Positions 24,533 to 34,826 of a stretch of 64,000 bases of DNA are shown here, piece after piece (position 1 is the first letter of the stretch; each line of letters begins with the position of its first letter). Where the stretch lies: the NCBI RefSeq assembly GCF_000974765.1, contig NZ_BBWU01000042.1, positions 60,060 through 124,059 of the forward strand. Reading direction: 5' to 3'. Position numbers and translations under genes: made by a program. The stretch comes from Sphingomonas changbaiensis NBRC 104936. Its GTDB lineage: Bacteria; Pseudomonadota; Alphaproteobacteria; Sphingomonadales; Sphingomonadaceae. The notes under the pieces were generated by a model. That model searched no databases. It had not been told where the DNA came from and saw only the letters and a program-made list of their open reading frames with translations.

Positions 24533-27343
24533 ATGACGAAGTCGGCTTGGCTGCTGGGTGCGGCCTTTTTTACATTCGCGGCGCCGGGATTTGCGCAGGA
24601 CACGCAGAGCGCGTCGTCGACGGCCGGACCGGCCGCGAGCGATGCCTCGGACCAGGTCGCCAATGCCGGCGACATTATCGTCACCGCCACCCGCCGCGCC
24701 GAGGCGCTGTCGGACGTGCCGATCGCGGTTTCGGCCGTGTCGGCGGAATCGCTGCAGAACTCCGGCGCCAACGATATCCGCCAGCTGAACCAGCTCGCGC
24801 CGTCGCTGCTGGTGTCGTCGACCGGCTCCGAAGCGAACGGGTCGGCCCGCATCCGCGGCATCGGCACGGTCGGTGACAATCCGGGCCTCGAAAGCTCGGT
24901 CGCGGTGTTCGTCGACGGCGTCTATCGCTCGCGCTCCGGCATCGGCCTGAACGAGCTCGGCGAAGTCGACCGCATCGAAGTGCTGCGCGGGCCGCAGGGC
25001 ACGCTGTTCGGCCGCAACGCCTCGGCCGGCCTGATCCACATCATCACCAAGAAGCCGAGCTTCGATTTCGGCGGCTATGGCGAGTTCAATTACGGGAATT
25101 ATAACTCCATCCGCGCCGCGGGAGCAGTGACGGGCCCGATCACCAAGACGCTCGCTGCGCGATTGGACGCCGTTTATGTGAAGCGCGACGGCTTCTATCA
25201 CGACGTCACCAACAACACCGACGTCAACGACCGCGATCGCTATTTCGTGCGCGGCCAATTGCTCTACGAGCCGAGCGATGACCTGTCGGTGCGGATCATC
25301 GGCGACTACACCCACCGCGACGAGAAATGCTGCGGCGCCGTCTATATCGACCAGACGGTGAACCCCGCCAATCGGAACCTGCTCGATCCGACCAAGAACA
25401 CGATCATCCAGGCGCTGCTGGGCCTGGGCGAGCCGGCGGCGGCGTTCAGCAATCCCTTTTCGCGCAACATCTATCCGTCGCCGGGCCGCAGCTATCGGGG
25501 CATCACCAAGGATTGGGGCGTCTCCGGCGAGGTCAATTGGAAGCTTGGCGAGGCGAACCTGACCTCGATCACCGCCTATCGCGACTACAAGTCGAACCAG
25601 GGATCGGACACCGACTATTCGTTCGTCGACATCCTGTACCGCGCGCCCGGCAATGCGGCCTATCAGCGTGAATTCCGCACGTTCAGCCAGGAGCTGCGGC
25701 TGCAAGGCTCGGCATTCGACAAGAAGCTCGACTGGCTGATCGGCGGCTATTTCGCCAACGAAAAGCTCGACCTGACCGACAATCTGAAATTCGGCACCCA
25801 ATATGGCCGCTTCGCGACATGCCGGCTGGTCGGCGCGTTCGGCTTTCCGAGCAGCTTCTTCAGCCCGGGCAGCGCGGCGTGTCTGAGCCCGACCGGCCGC
25901 GCCGTCCTGAGCGGACAGCTGGCCGCCCAGGGCATTCCGTCACCGTTCGGCGCCGGCGGCCCGGCGATCGTGGCGGGCTTCGACCGGCTCGACGCGATCA
26001 ACAATGTCGGCGATAACAATGCCCTTTATCGCCAGCGCGACACCAATTTCGCGTTTTTCACGCACAACATCTTCCACCTGACCGACACCTTCGACATCAC
26101 CCTGGGCGCGCGATACACGCACGACCGCAAGAAGTTCGGGGCGACCTTCAATAACAACAATACCATCTGCCCCGTGCAGCAGGCCAACCTGACGCCGCTG
26201 CTGACGACGCCGCTGTCCGCGGCCGCGGGCGCGCTGATCAACCTCAGCTGCCAGGGCAACGCGACGTCCGAGCTTAACGGCGTGTCGATCAGCGACCGGC
26301 GCGGCGAGAGCGAGTTCACCGGCACTGCGGTCGTTTCATGGAAGCCGTCGCCCGACTGGCTGGTGTATGCGAGCTATTCGCGCGGCTACAAGGCGGGCGG
26401 GTTCAATCTCGACCGCTCGGCGCTGAAGCCGCCGATCTTCCTCGTGAACGGCGTGCCCACCACCACGTTCGCCGCGGCGGGCGGTGCCCAGTCCCTGGTC
26501 GGCAACCTGCAGTTCGCGCAGGAAACCAACGACGCCTATGAGCTCGGCTTCAAATATTCGAGCCGCATGTTCTCGCTGAACGTAGCGGCGTTCCACCAGC
26601 GCTTCTCCAACTTCCAGCTGAACACGTTCAACGGCTCGGTCTTCCTGGTCCAGAACGTCAACGGCTGCAGCCAGGATCTGGGCGGGGCAGACCGCGACCA
26701 GGATGTCTCGCCGCTGCTGCCCAACTTCAATGCGGCCGCGAAGGCAACCGGCAGCTGCCCGGCCAACGACGTCGGCCCCGGCGTGCTGTCGACGGGCGTC
26801 GAGATCGAAAGCGCGATCCGGCCGACGCGCGACGTGTCGATCGGCCTGGGCCTGACGGTCGCGAATACGCACTATCGCCAGAACCTGGTCGGCAATGCGA
26901 GCGGCGTGCCGCTCGACCCGGCGCTGCGCGAGCTGCCCGGCCGCAAATTGTCGAACGCACCGGAAGCGGTCGCGACCGGCTCGTTCACCTGGACGCCGCC
27001 GATCGGCGACGGCGGCATTACCGGCCTGCTCTATGTCGATGGCCGCGTCACCAGCGACTACAACACCGGGTCCGACCTCTTCCCGCAGAAAGGCCAGGAT
27101 GGCTTTGCGGTGTTCAACGGCCGCATCGGCATCCGCGGCCCGCATGAGCGCTGGGCGGTCGAGGTGTTCGTGCAGAACATGTTCAACAAGAACTATGCCC
27201 AGGTCGCGTTCAATACGCCGTTCCAGGCGGGGCGCACGATCGCGCCCTTCACGACCGCGGAATATCCGGGCGCCGCCCAGATTTTCTCGGCCTTCCTGGC
27301 GGAGCCGCGCACCTACGGCGTGACGGTCCGCACGCGGTTCTGA
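24533..27343 (+). CDS. TonB-dependent receptor
   Basis: This 936-residue outer membrane transporter has a signal peptide ending near residue 22 (ending FAQD). A TonB-box-like GDIIVTATRRAEAL is followed by the plug domain (DVPIAVSAVSAESLQ, GVYRSRSGIGLNELGEVDRI, VLRGPQGTLFGRNASAGLIH). A 22-strand-type barrel ends in the aromatic C terminus VTVRTRF. GRNASAG and IITKKP are typical of the large sphingomonad receptor class. The substrate cannot be told from sequence; no ExbB/ExbD/TonB or catabolic gene is adjacent. A strong GGGGAGGA ribosome site precedes the ATG. Confidence 0.94.
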   Translation: MTKSAWLLGAAFFTFAAPGFAQDTQSASSTAGPAASDASDQVANAGDIIVTATRRAEALSDVPIAVSAVSAESLQNSGANDIRQLNQLAPSLLVSSTGSEANGSARIRGIGTVGDNPGLESSVAVFVDGVYRSRSGIGLNELGEVDRIEVLRGPQGTLFGRNASAGLIHIITKKPSFDFGGYGEFNYGNYNSIRAAGAVTGPITKTLAARLDAVYVKRDGFYHDVTNNTDVNDRDRYFVRGQLLYEPSDDLSVRIIGDYTHRDEKCCGAVYIDQTVNPANRNLLDPTKNTIIQALLGLGEPAAAFSNPFSRNIYPSPGRSYRGITKDWGVSGEVNWKLGEANLTSITAYRDYKSNQGSDTDYSFVDILYRAPGNAAYQREFRTFSQELRLQGSAFDKKLDWLIGGYFANEKLDLTDNLKFGTQYGRFATCRLVGAFGFPSSFFSPGSAACLSPTGRAVLSGQLAAQGIPSPFGAGGPAIVAGFDRLDAINNVGDNNALYRQRDTNFAFFTHNIFHLTDTFDITLGARYTHDRKKFGATFNNNNTICPVQQANLTPLLTTPLSAAAGALINLSCQGNATSELNGVSISDRRGESEFTGTAVVSWKPSPDWLVYASYSRGYKAGGFNLDRSALKPPIFLVNGVPTTTFAAAGGAQSLVGNLQFAQETNDAYELGFKYSSRMFSLNVAAFHQRFSNFQLNTFNGSVFLVQNVNGCSQDLGGADRDQDVSPLLPNFNAAAKATGSCPANDVGPGVLSTGVEIESAIRPTRDVSIGLGLTVANTHYRQNLVGNASGVPLDPALRELPGRKLSNAPEAVATGSFTWTPPIGDGGITGLLYVDGRVTSDYNTGSDLFPQKGQDGFAVFNGRIGIRGPHERWAVEVFVQNMFNKNYAQVAFNTPFQAGRTIAPFTTAEYPGAAQIFSAFLAEPRTYGVTVRTRF

Positions 27344-27349
27344 TCAGGT

Positions 27350-27504
27350 CCTCCCCTCAGCTCTGCTGAGGGGAGGGGGACCGCTCGGCCCAGCCGAGTG
27401 GTGGAGGGGCCGACCGCGGCACGGGCGGAAACACCCTCCGCTTCGCTCCGGGCCCCTCCACCATGCTTCGCATGGTCCCCCTCCCCAAGCGAGCTTGGGG
27501 AGGA
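27350..27504. repeat. REP/BIME-like composite after the TonB receptor gene
   Basis: Two units in opposite orientation fill the gap between the receptor and glnD stops. The left unit is 27350-27410 and the right 27453-27504; both have a stem CTCCCC...GGGGAG followed by GGGGACC, a small variable palindrome and GTGGAGGGG. The same unit recurs at 30981-31030 and, inverted, at 52510-52562. As these are convergent genes, the structure may also terminate transcription. Confidence 0.85.
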
Positions 27505-27509
27505 TTTGC

Positions 27510-30260
27510 TTACGCCGCCGCTTTCTCTCCCGCGGTGCCTTCCGCCGCCTCCAGCAGCCTTTTCTCCAGGCTCTTCAGCCGCGCAGGCGAAGTGATCTTA
27601 GCGCCGATCAGGTCGGTGACGTAAAAGGTATCGACCGCGCGCTCGCCATACGTGGCGATATGGGCGGAGTGGATCGTCATCTTCGACTGGAACAGCCCGT
27701 AGGCGAGCGCGTGGAGCAGCGCGGGGCGGTCGCGGGCATTGACCTCGACGACCGTGAAGCGGTTCGACGCGCGGTTGTCGATCAGCACGTTGGGCGCGAT
27801 CGGGAACGCCTCCGCCCGCACGCGCGGTAAGGGCTTGGCCGCCAGCCGCTCCGGCAGGCGCGTGCGGTTGGCGAGCGCGTCCTCGATCGCCGCCTTCAGC
27901 CGCTCCAGCCGGCTGGCTTCGTCAAACGGGCGGCCGAACGGGTCCTGGACCAGGAAGTTGTCGAGCGCCATGCCGTCCTGCGTCGTGTGAATGCGCGCGT
28001 CGATGATGCTGCCGCCGGCCAGATGAATGGCGCCGGCGATGCGGTAGAACAGCCCCGGATGGTCGCTCGCATAGACAGTCACCAGCGTCGCGCCGCGTTC
28101 GGGGTAGACGGAGGCGGCAATCGACAGCTGCTGGTCGCCGGCAGCGGCGACGTGCCGGGCGTTGGCTTCGAGGATGTCGATCGGTTCTGCGATCCAATAG
28201 GCCTCGGGCAGCCGGCGCGCGAGGGCCGCGAAGTCGGCATCCGGCCAGCCGAGCCCTTCCGCCACCGCGCGCTGCTTCGCCTCGACCCGTTCCTTGCGCC
28301 CGGTCTGCTTGTGGCCGAGCCGCAGCACTTCCTCTGCGCCCTCGAAGATGTCGGTCAGCAGCTGGCGCTTCCAGCTGTTCCAGACGCCGGGACCGACCGC
28401 GCGGATATCGACGATCGTCAGCACCAGCAGCAGCTTCAGCCGTTCCGGACTCTGCACCGCCTCGGCGAAATCGAGGATCGTCTTGAAGTCCGAGAGATCG
28501 CGCTTGAACGCCGTCGCCGACATCAGCAGGTGATGACGCACCAGCCAGGCGACGGTCTCGGTCTCGGCCGGGGAAAGCCCGAGCCTCGGGCAGAGCTGCT
28601 GCGCGATCTCCGCCCCCAGCACGCTGTGATCGCCGCCCCGGCCCTTGGCGATGTCGTGCAGCAGCACGGCGACATAGAGCACGCGCCGCGAGACGATGTG
28701 GCGGATGATCGCGGTGGAAATCGGATGTTCGGCTTTCAGCGCGCCGCGGTCGATCTGCGCGAGCAGGCCGATCGCGCGGATCGTATGCTCGTCGACCGTA
28801 TAGTGATGATACATATCGAACTGGGTCTGGGCGACGACCCGGCCGAAGTCCGGCACGAAGCGGCCGAACACCCCGGCCTCGTTCATCCACCTGAGCACCG
28901 TCTCCGGATCGCGCGGGGAGGTCAGCACGTCGAGGAACAGCGCGTTCGCGCGCGGATCGCGGCGGACCTTCGCATCGATCAGCCGGGCGTCGCGCCGGGC
29001 GGCACGGACCGCGGCCGGGTGGAGTTCCAGCCCATGCTTGTCCGCCAGCGCAAACATCTCGATCAGCCGCACCGGATCCTGTTCCAGGAAATCGTCGGAC
29101 GGCAAGGCCAGCCGGCCCCGGACCAGCTTGAATCCGTTCAGCTTGCGCGGGCGGCGCGGGATCGCGGCGAGCGTGAAGCGGCGTCCCGGCCGGGCGAACT
29201 GCTCGTCGAGATGGTCAAGGAACAGGCCGGTCAGATCGCCGACCGTTTTCGCCTGCAGGAAATAATAGTGCATGAACCGCTCGACCGCCGATTTTCCGGG
29301 TCGGTTCGCGTAACTCATTCGCTCGGCGATCTCGCGCTGATAGTCGAAGGTCAGCCGTTCCTCGGCGCGCCCGGCGACCATGTGCAGGTGGCAGCGCACC
29401 GCCCAGAGGAAATTCTCGGCGCGCTGGAATTGATGCAGCTCTTCCCGGGTCAGCAGCCCCGCATCGACAAGGCCGGCGACCGAATCGACGCGGTGGACGT
29501 ATTTGCCGATCCAGAACAGGGTGTGGAGGTCGCGCAGGCCGCCCTTGCCTTCCTTCACGTTCGGCTCGACGACGTAGCGGCTGTCGCCCATGCGCCGGTG
29601 CCGCTCATTCCGCTCCTCGAGCTTTGCCGCGACGAATGCCTTGTCGGTGCCGGCGACCACCTCGCGGTGGAAGCGCGCAATGCCTTCGTCGTTGAGCGCC
29701 TGGTCGCCCCAGATGAAGCGGCTCTCCAGCAGCGCGGTGCGGACGGTCAGATCGTTTTGCGCCATCCGCACCATGTCGTCGAGCGAACGGCTGGAATGGC
29801 CGACTTTCAGCCCCAGGTCCCAGAGGGTGTAGAGCATCGACTCGATGACCTGCTCGACCCAGCCGGTCTGCTTCCAGGGCGTCAGAAACATCAAGTCGAC
29901 GTCCGAATAGGGCGCCATTTCGCCGCGCCCGTAGCCGCCGACGCCCAGCAGCGCGATCCGCTCGCCGGCCGTGGGATTGCCGAGCCGGTACAGCCGCTGC
30001 GTCGTGAAATCGAAGGTGAGGCGGAGGATCTGGTCGACCAGGAACGCCTGCGCGCTCGCCGCCTCCAGCCCGCGCGACGGATTAAGCGTCAGCCGGTCGG
30101 CGATCTCGGCGCGGCCCGCCTCGAGCGCAGCCTTCAAAAGCGCGACCACCTGTTGCCGCAGGGCCGCTTCGTCCCCCTCCAGCGCCGCGATCGAGTCCGA
30201 CAGCGCCCGCCGATCGATGATCGCGCGTCGGTTGGGAACGGAGTCGAGGCGGCCGGCCAT
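27510..30260 (-). CDS. glnD: Bifunctional uridylyltransferase/uridylyl-removing enzyme GlnD
   Basis: This 916-residue sensor adds UMP to PII proteins when glutamine is low and removes it when glutamine is high. It has the nucleotidyltransferase domain (GVGGYGRGEMAPYSDVDLMF with the G-G and D-x-D residues). The GlnE-like region and HD hydrolase domain follow (VAVLLHDIAKGRGGDHSVLG), and two C-terminal ACT domains end the protein (TLVTVYASDHPGLFYRIAGA; VVEVNARDRPALLHALAYG). The ATG at 30260 is preferred; the frame stays open to 30314. It is divergent from the GNAT gene with 38 bases between. Confidence 0.95.
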   Translation of the reverse strand: MAGRLDSVPNRRAIIDRRALSDSIAALEGDEAALRQQVVALLKAALEAGRAEIADRLTLNPSRGLEAASAQAFLVDQILRLTFDFTTQRLYRLGNPTAGERIALLGVGGYGRGEMAPYSDVDLMFLTPWKQTGWVEQVIESMLYTLWDLGLKVGHSSRSLDDMVRMAQNDLTVRTALLESRFIWGDQALNDEGIARFHREVVAGTDKAFVAAKLEERNERHRRMGDSRYVVEPNVKEGKGGLRDLHTLFWIGKYVHRVDSVAGLVDAGLLTREELHQFQRAENFLWAVRCHLHMVAGRAEERLTFDYQREIAERMSYANRPGKSAVERFMHYYFLQAKTVGDLTGLFLDHLDEQFARPGRRFTLAAIPRRPRKLNGFKLVRGRLALPSDDFLEQDPVRLIEMFALADKHGLELHPAAVRAARRDARLIDAKVRRDPRANALFLDVLTSPRDPETVLRWMNEAGVFGRFVPDFGRVVAQTQFDMYHHYTVDEHTIRAIGLLAQIDRGALKAEHPISTAIIRHIVSRRVLYVAVLLHDIAKGRGGDHSVLGAEIAQQLCPRLGLSPAETETVAWLVRHHLLMSATAFKRDLSDFKTILDFAEAVQSPERLKLLLVLTIVDIRAVGPGVWNSWKRQLLTDIFEGAEEVLRLGHKQTGRKERVEAKQRAVAEGLGWPDADFAALARRLPEAYWIAEPIDILEANARHVAAAGDQQLSIAASVYPERGATLVTVYASDHPGLFYRIAGAIHLAGGSIIDARIHTTQDGMALDNFLVQDPFGRPFDEASRLERLKAAIEDALANRTRLPERLAAKPLPRVRAEAFPIAPNVLIDNRASNRFTVVEVNARDRPALLHALAYGLFQSKMTIHSAHIATYGERAVDTFYVTDLIGAKITSPARLKSLEKRLLEAAEGTAGEKAAA

Positions 30261-30298
30261 CCAGACTACATAGGAGCACAGATGCGAAAGGGGGAGTT

Positions 30299-30979
30299 GT
30301 GACCGATCATCCACTCGACCGTCCCGTGTGGAATGCGCTAACGACGCGGCAGGCGGCGCTTAGCGTCGGCGATGGTCGCGCTCGGCGGTATCGTCCGGAG
30401 ATCAATCTGTTCGCCGCGGGGGCAGAGCCCTCCGAGGCCTGCGCCGAGGCGATCGGGCGCTTTCTGGCTGATGGCGGGCCGATCGGGCTGGTTGAGGCGG
30501 CGCCCTTCCCTGCGATCCCGGGCGGGCGCGTGGAGAAGCAGGCCATCGTCAACCAGATGGTCGCGACGGCATCCCCGGGCGTGGCGGAAGCGTTCGACTA
30601 TCTGGTGCTGGGCGGTGCCGATGCGGCGGAGATGCTGGCGCTGGCGACGCTGACCGCGCCAGGCCCGTTCTTTGCCGAGACGCACCGGATGGGATATTTC
30701 ATCGGCGTGCGCGAAGGCGGGCGTCTGGTCGCGATGGCAGGCCAGCGGATGCGCGTGCCCGGGTTCACCGAAGTGAGCGCGGTGTGCACCCATCCGGAGT
30801 TTCGCGGCCGCGGCTATGCCGGCAAGCTGATGCGCGTGCTGATCGAGCGGATCGTGCGCGAAGGCGATGCCGCGTTCCTGCACGTTTACCCGGATAATGC
30901 AGGGGCGATCGGGCTTTACGAAGCGCTGGGGTTCCGGCTGCGGGCGGAAATGATGTTTACGGTTCTGGCGAAGGCTTGA
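30299..30979 (+). CDS. GNAT family N-acetyltransferase (FR47-like)
   Basis: This 226-residue protein has a C-terminal GNAT core: FTEVSAVCTHPEFRGRGYAG is the acetyl-CoA-binding motif A, and HVYPDNAGAIGLYEALGF is motif B. The N-terminal 110 residues look like the degenerate first half of FR47-type acetyltransferases. The GTG start has GGGGGAG upstream. The acceptor is unknown. The gene is divergent from glnD and is followed by a repeat element, then the end of mutS. Confidence 0.86.
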   Translation: MTDHPLDRPVWNALTTRQAALSVGDGRARRYRPEINLFAAGAEPSEACAEAIGRFLADGGPIGLVEAAPFPAIPGGRVEKQAIVNQMVATASPGVAEAFDYLVLGGADAAEMLALATLTAPGPFFAETHRMGYFIGVREGGRLVAMAGQRMRVPGFTEVSAVCTHPEFRGRGYAGKLMRVLIERIVREGDAAFLHVYPDNAGAIGLYEALGFRLRAEMMFTVLAKA

Positions 30980-30980
30980 T

Positions 30981-31110
30981 CCTCCCCTGCAAGGGGAGGG
31001 GGACCGCTCGCGAAGCGAGTGGTGGAGGGGTGTCACAGCCCGAGTTCTAGTCTGAAGCGCTGACACCCCTCCGTCGCGCTTCGCGCGCCACCTCCCCTCT
31101 AAGGGGAGGA
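30981..31110. repeat. REP/BIME-like composite between GNAT gene and mutS
   Basis: Unit A (30981-31030) has a stem CCTCCCC...GGGGAGG, then GGGGACCGCTCGCGAAGCGA and GTGGAGGGG. Unit B (about 31062-31110, inverted) has the stem followed by TGGCGCGCGAAGCGCGACGG and AGGGGTGTC. The A-linker-B arrangement, with a linker word TCAGCGCTTCAG, recurs after rho at 52433-52562 in the opposite orientation. It lies between convergent genes. Confidence 0.88.
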
Positions 31111-31112
31111 GC

Positions 31113-33695
31113 TTATTCCCGCGCCATGCTCTTCAGCCGGTACAGCACCTCCAGCGCCTCGCGTGGCGTGAGGGCGTCGACGTCCAGTCCTTCCACCTCG
31201 GCGCGGATCGCGTCGCATTCGGCGTCGTCGGCCTGCGCCGTGGCCGCGAACAGGGGGAGGTCGTCCAGGCCCGCGGCGATGCCGCCGGTCTTTTCGCGGC
31301 CGGATTCCAGCTTCTTCAGCACGTCGCGCGCGCGCCCGAGCACGGGCGGCGGCAGGCCGGCGAGCTTGGCGACGGCCAGGCCATAGCTGCGGTCGGCGGC
31401 GCCTTCCGCCACTTCGTGGAGCAGGACGAGATCGCCTTTCCATTCGCGCGCGCGGACGTGATGGAGCGAGAGCGCGTCGAGCGTGCCGGCGAGGCGCGTC
31501 AGTTCGTGATAATGGGTCGCGAACAGGCAGCGGCACCGATTGAGGTCGTGCACCGCCTCGACCACCGCCCAAGCGATGGCGAGGCCATCATAGGTCGAGG
31601 TGCCGCGGCCGACTTCGTCGAGGATCACGAAGCTGTGCGGGGTCGCCTGCGCCAGGATCGCCGCGGTCTCGACCATTTCGACCATGAAGGTCGAGCGACC
31701 GCGCGCCAGATTGTCCGACGCGCCGACCCGGCTGAACAGACGATCGACCAGGCCCAGCGTGGCCGAAGCGGCGGGAACGTAGCTGCCGGTCTGGGCCAGC
31801 ACGGCGATCAGCGCGTTCTGGCGCAGAAAGGTCGACTTGCCACCCATGTTCGGCCCGGTGACCAGCCACAGGCGCGCGTCTTCCGACAGCCGGCAATCGT
31901 TGGCGACGAAGCGCGCGCCGGCCTTGGCGACCGCGGCCTCGACGACCGGGTGACGTCCGGCCTCGATCTCCAGGCACGGATGCTCGACCAGCGTCGGGCG
32001 GCACCAGCCGCCTTCCACCGCGCGTTCGGCGAGGCCGGCGGCGACGTCGAGCCGGGCAATCGCGTCCGCGGCGGCTGCAATGGCGTCGCGGCGGGCGAGC
32101 GCCTGCTCGCTCAAATCCTCAAGATGCGCCGCTTCGGCGGCGAGCGCGTGGGCGCCGGCCTGGGTCACGCGCAGCGCCTGCTCGTGGAGCTCGGGCGCGT
32201 TGAAGCGGACGACGCCGGCGAGCGTCTGCCGGTGGGTGAAGCCGGATTCCGCCGCCATCAATTTGTCGGCGGCGCGCGCGGGCACTTCGACATGGTAGCC
32301 GAGCACGCCGTTGTGGCGGATCTTGAGCGCCGGAATCCCGGTCTGGTCGCGGTAGCGCGCCTCCAGCGCGGCGATCGCCCGCCGTCCCTCGCCGCCGAGG
32401 CTGCGGAGCTCGTCGAGCGCCGCATCATAGCCTTCGGCGATATAGCCGCCTTGCGACGGATCGAGCGGCGGGTTCGGAATAAGCGCGCGGCTCAACACGT
32501 CTGTGAACGCGGCATGACCTTCGAGAGCGGGAAGCAATTGCGCGAGAAGCGCCGGCGGCTGGTCGATCCGGGCGAGCCGGTCGCGCAGCTGGCGCGCCTC
32601 GATCAGTCCGTCGCGCAGCTGGGCGAGATCGCGCGGGCCGCCGCGCTTCGCGACCAGCCGCCCGAGCGCGCGGCCGATGTCCGGCATCGCCCGCAGCGCG
32701 GCGCGGGTGGCGTGGCGAAGACCATCTTCGTGAAAGAGCGCGACGAGGTCGAGCCGCGCCTGGATGCGGGGGCGATCGGTGAGCGGCGCGCCGAGGTCGC
32801 CGGCAAGCAGCCGTGCGCCGGCGCCGGTGACGGTGCGGTCGATCGCGTCGAGCAGGCTGCCGCTGCGGCCGCCGCCCTGCGCCTGAGTCAGCTCCAGGCT
32901 CTCCCGCGTGGCGGCGTCGATCAGCATGTGCTCCGAAGCGGAGCGATGCTGCGGCCGCTGCAGGAACGGCAGCGCGCCCTTGCCGACATGCTCCAGATAC
33001 GCGACCAGTCCGCCCGCCGCGGCTATGCCTGGCCGGCCGAACTGGCCGAGCCCGTCAAGCGTTGCGACGCCGAACAAGCCACACAGCCGGCGCTCGGCCC
33101 CGGTGCTCTCGAACGACGCGCGGGGCCGCTCGACCGTCGCTCGGCCCCAGCCTTCAGGCGCGATCACTTCGGCGGCGGCGTAATGGGCGAGCTCGGCATC
33201 GAGCAGGTCCGGCGCGATCTCCGCGATCTCGAAACTGCCGGTCGAAATGTCGGCGGCAGCGAGGCCGAGCATGCCGCCGATCTCCGCGAGCGCCACCAGC
33301 CAGTTCGAACGGCGCGCGTCGAGCAGCGTCTCTTCGGTCAGCGTGCCCGCCGTCACGAAGCGGACGATCGCGCGCTCGACCAGCGCCTTGGAGCCGCGCG
33401 CCTTTGCCTCGGCAGGGGACTCGGTCTGCTCGGCGATGGCAACCCGGAAGCCAGCCCTGATCAGCCGGGCGAGATAGGATTCGGCGGCATGGACCGGCAC
33501 GCCGCACATCGGGATCGGCGCGCCGTCATGTTCCCCCCGCGACGTCAGCGCGATGTCGAGCGCGGCGGCGGCGGCTTTCGCATCGTCGAAGAACAGCTCG
33601 AAGAAATCGCCCATCCGATAGAAGAGCAGGCAATCGTCCGCTTCCGCCTTGAGGCGCAGATATTGCGCCATCATCGGCGTTGGGGCGCTGTTCAT
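31113..33695 (-). CDS. mutS: DNA mismatch repair protein MutS
   Basis: This 860-residue ATPase recognises mismatches. The N-terminal domain has [18 protein letters not shown], where the Phe-x-Glu that stacks on mismatches is FFELF-type. The connector, lever and clamp domains follow. The ATPase has Walker [11 protein letters not shown], the [12 protein letters not shown]alker B/signature region and [10 protein letters not shown]. The ATG at 33695 gives the usual N terminus ahead of MMAQYLRLK; the frame is open to 33731. It is divergent from the type III polyketide synthase operon. Confidence 0.97.
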   Translation of the reverse strand: MNSAPTPMMAQYLRLKAEADDCLLFYRMGDFFELFFDDAKAAAAALDIALTSRGEHDGAPIPMCGVPVHAAESYLARLIRAGFRVAIAEQTESPAEAKARGSKALVERAIVRFVTAGTLTEETLLDARRSNWLVALAEIGGMLGLAAADISTGSFEIAEIAPDLLDAELAHYAAAEVIAPEGWGRATVERPRASFESTGAERRLCGLFGVATLDGLGQFGRPGIAAAGGLVAYLEHVGKGALPFLQRPQHRSASEHMLIDAATRESLELTQAQGGGRSGSLLDAIDRTVTGAGARLLAGDLGAPLTDRPRIQARLDLVALFHEDGLRHATRAALRAMPDIGRALGRLVAKRGGPRDLAQLRDGLIEARQLRDRLARIDQPPALLAQLLPALEGHAAFTDVLSRALIPNPPLDPSQGGYIAEGYDAALDELRSLGGEGRRAIAALEARYRDQTGIPALKIRHNGVLGYHVEVPARAADKLMAAESGFTHRQTLAGVVRFNAPELHEQALRVTQAGAHALAAEAAHLEDLSEQALARRDAIAAAADAIARLDVAAGLAERAVEGGWCRPTLVEHPCLEIEAGRHPVVEAAVAKAGARFVANDCRLSEDARLWLVTGPNMGGKSTFLRQNALIAVLAQTGSYVPAASATLGLVDRLFSRVGASDNLARGRSTFMVEMVETAAILAQATPHSFVILDEVGRGTSTYDGLAIAWAVVEAVHDLNRCRCLFATHYHELTRLAGTLDALSLHHVRAREWKGDLVLLHEVAEGAADRSYGLAVAKLAGLPPPVLGRARDVLKKLESGREKTGGIAAGLDDLPLFAATAQADDAECDAIRAEVEGLDVDALTPREALEVLYRLKSMARE

Positions 33696-33779
33696 GTTGG
33701 TTCGATTAGCGTTCGGCGCCCGGCTTTCCAACGGGTGCGTTATCGGTCACAGTCGCAATCCACAGAAAGAAAGAGCCGG

Positions 33780-34826
33780 GTGGCCCAGGCGTTCATCAAT
33801 GCGATCGGGACTGCCGTGCCCGACCACGACATTCACCAGGCCTTTATCGGCTGGGCGCTGGACAGGATTCCGGACCCGCGCCAGCGCAAATTGTTCGATC
33901 GGATGGTCGGGCGCAGCGGGATCGAGCATCGCTGGTCGGTGCTGCCCCGCGCCGACAATGGCGGAACGCCGATCGAGCCCGGCGGCTTCTATCATGGCGA
34001 CATGCTGCCGAGCACGGCGCCCCGGATGCGGCTTTACGGCGAGGTCGCGCCGGCGCTGGCGCTGAAGGCGATCGGCGGCCTCGAATTCGATCCTGCCGAG
34101 ATCACCCATATCGTGGTCGCGAGCTGCACCGGCTTTGTCGCGCCCGGCGTCGACCAGATCGTCGCGCGCCGGCTGGGGCTGCGCCCGTCGGTCGAGCGGC
34201 TGCTGGTCGGCTATATGGGCTGCTATGCCGCCGTGGTGGCGCTCAGGAGCGCGCGGCACATCGTGCGGTCGGACCCGAGCGCGAAGGTGCTGGTCGTCAC
34301 CGTCGAGATCTGCTCGCTGCACCTGCACGAGATGCACGAAGTCGAGTCGCTGCTGGCCGGCCTGCAGTTCGGCGACGGAGCGGCCGCGGCGCTGGTCACG
34401 GCCGAGCCGGACGGGATCGAGATCGACACGCCGTTCGCGACGACGCTCGCCGAATCCGACCGGCTGATCCGCTGGGACATCACCGACGAGGGGTTCGCGA
34501 TGCACCTGTCGGGCGAAGTGCCGGGCCGAATCGGAGCCGCGCTCGCCGAACCGGAGCTGCGCGAAGCAATCGTCGATGGCGGTGTCGATCAATGGGCGGT
34601 GCACGCCGGCGGCCGCTCGATTCTCGATGCGGTCGAGAATTCGCTGCAGCTGCCGCCCGATTCGCTCGCCGAGTCGCGCGCGGTGCTGCGCGATTTCGGG
34701 AACATGTCGTCTTCCACGCTGATGTTCGTGCTGGCGCGGCTGTTCGACCGGCCGATCGAGCGCGGCGTCGCGATCGCCTTCGGGCCCGGCCTCGCCGCCG
34801 AGGGATTTCGGTTCCGCAGCGCATGA
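33780..34826 (+). CDS. Type III polyketide synthase
   Basis: This 348-residue chalcone-synthase-like enzyme condenses an acyl-CoA starter with malonyl-CoA units. The catalytic triad is visible: Cys148 in MGCYAAVVALRSA, His275 in WAVHAGGRSILDAVE and Asn308 in FGNMSSSTLMFVL. SCTGFVAPGVDQ and the C-terminal GVAIAFGPGLAAEGF are family segments. The GTG at 33780 follows AGAAAGAAAGAG; the frame is open far upstream through the antisense of mutS, which was ignored. Its stop overlaps the methyltransferase start (ATGA), making a PKS-methyltransferase-oxidoreductase operon. Confidence 0.93.
   Translation: MAQAFINAIGTAVPDHDIHQAFIGWALDRIPDPRQRKLFDRMVGRSGIEHRWSVLPRADNGGTPIEPGGFYHGDMLPSTAPRMRLYGEVAPALALKAIGGLEFDPAEITHIVVASCTGFVAPGVDQIVARRLGLRPSVERLLVGYMGCYAAVVALRSARHIVRSDPSAKVLVVTVEICSLHLHEMHEVESLLAGLQFGDGAAAALVTAEPDGIEIDTPFATTLAESDRLIRWDITDEGFAMHLSGEVPGRIGAALAEPELREAIVDGGVDQWAVHAGGRSILDAVENSLQLPPDSLAESRAVLRDFGNMSSSTLMFVLARLFDRPIERGVAIAFGPGLAAEGFRFRSA

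Noticed and set aside
27987..30302. A 771-codon open frame on the plus strand opposite glnD
   Set aside because: It is the antisense shadow of a GC-rich gene; the translation is low-complexity Arg/Ala/Asp with no domain, whereas glnD on the minus strand is fully recognisable.
31416..33779. Upstream extension of the type III PKS through the antisense of mutS
   Set aside because: The extension has no PKS similarity and reads opposite mutS; GTG 33780 with a purine-rich ribosome site gives the family N terminus.
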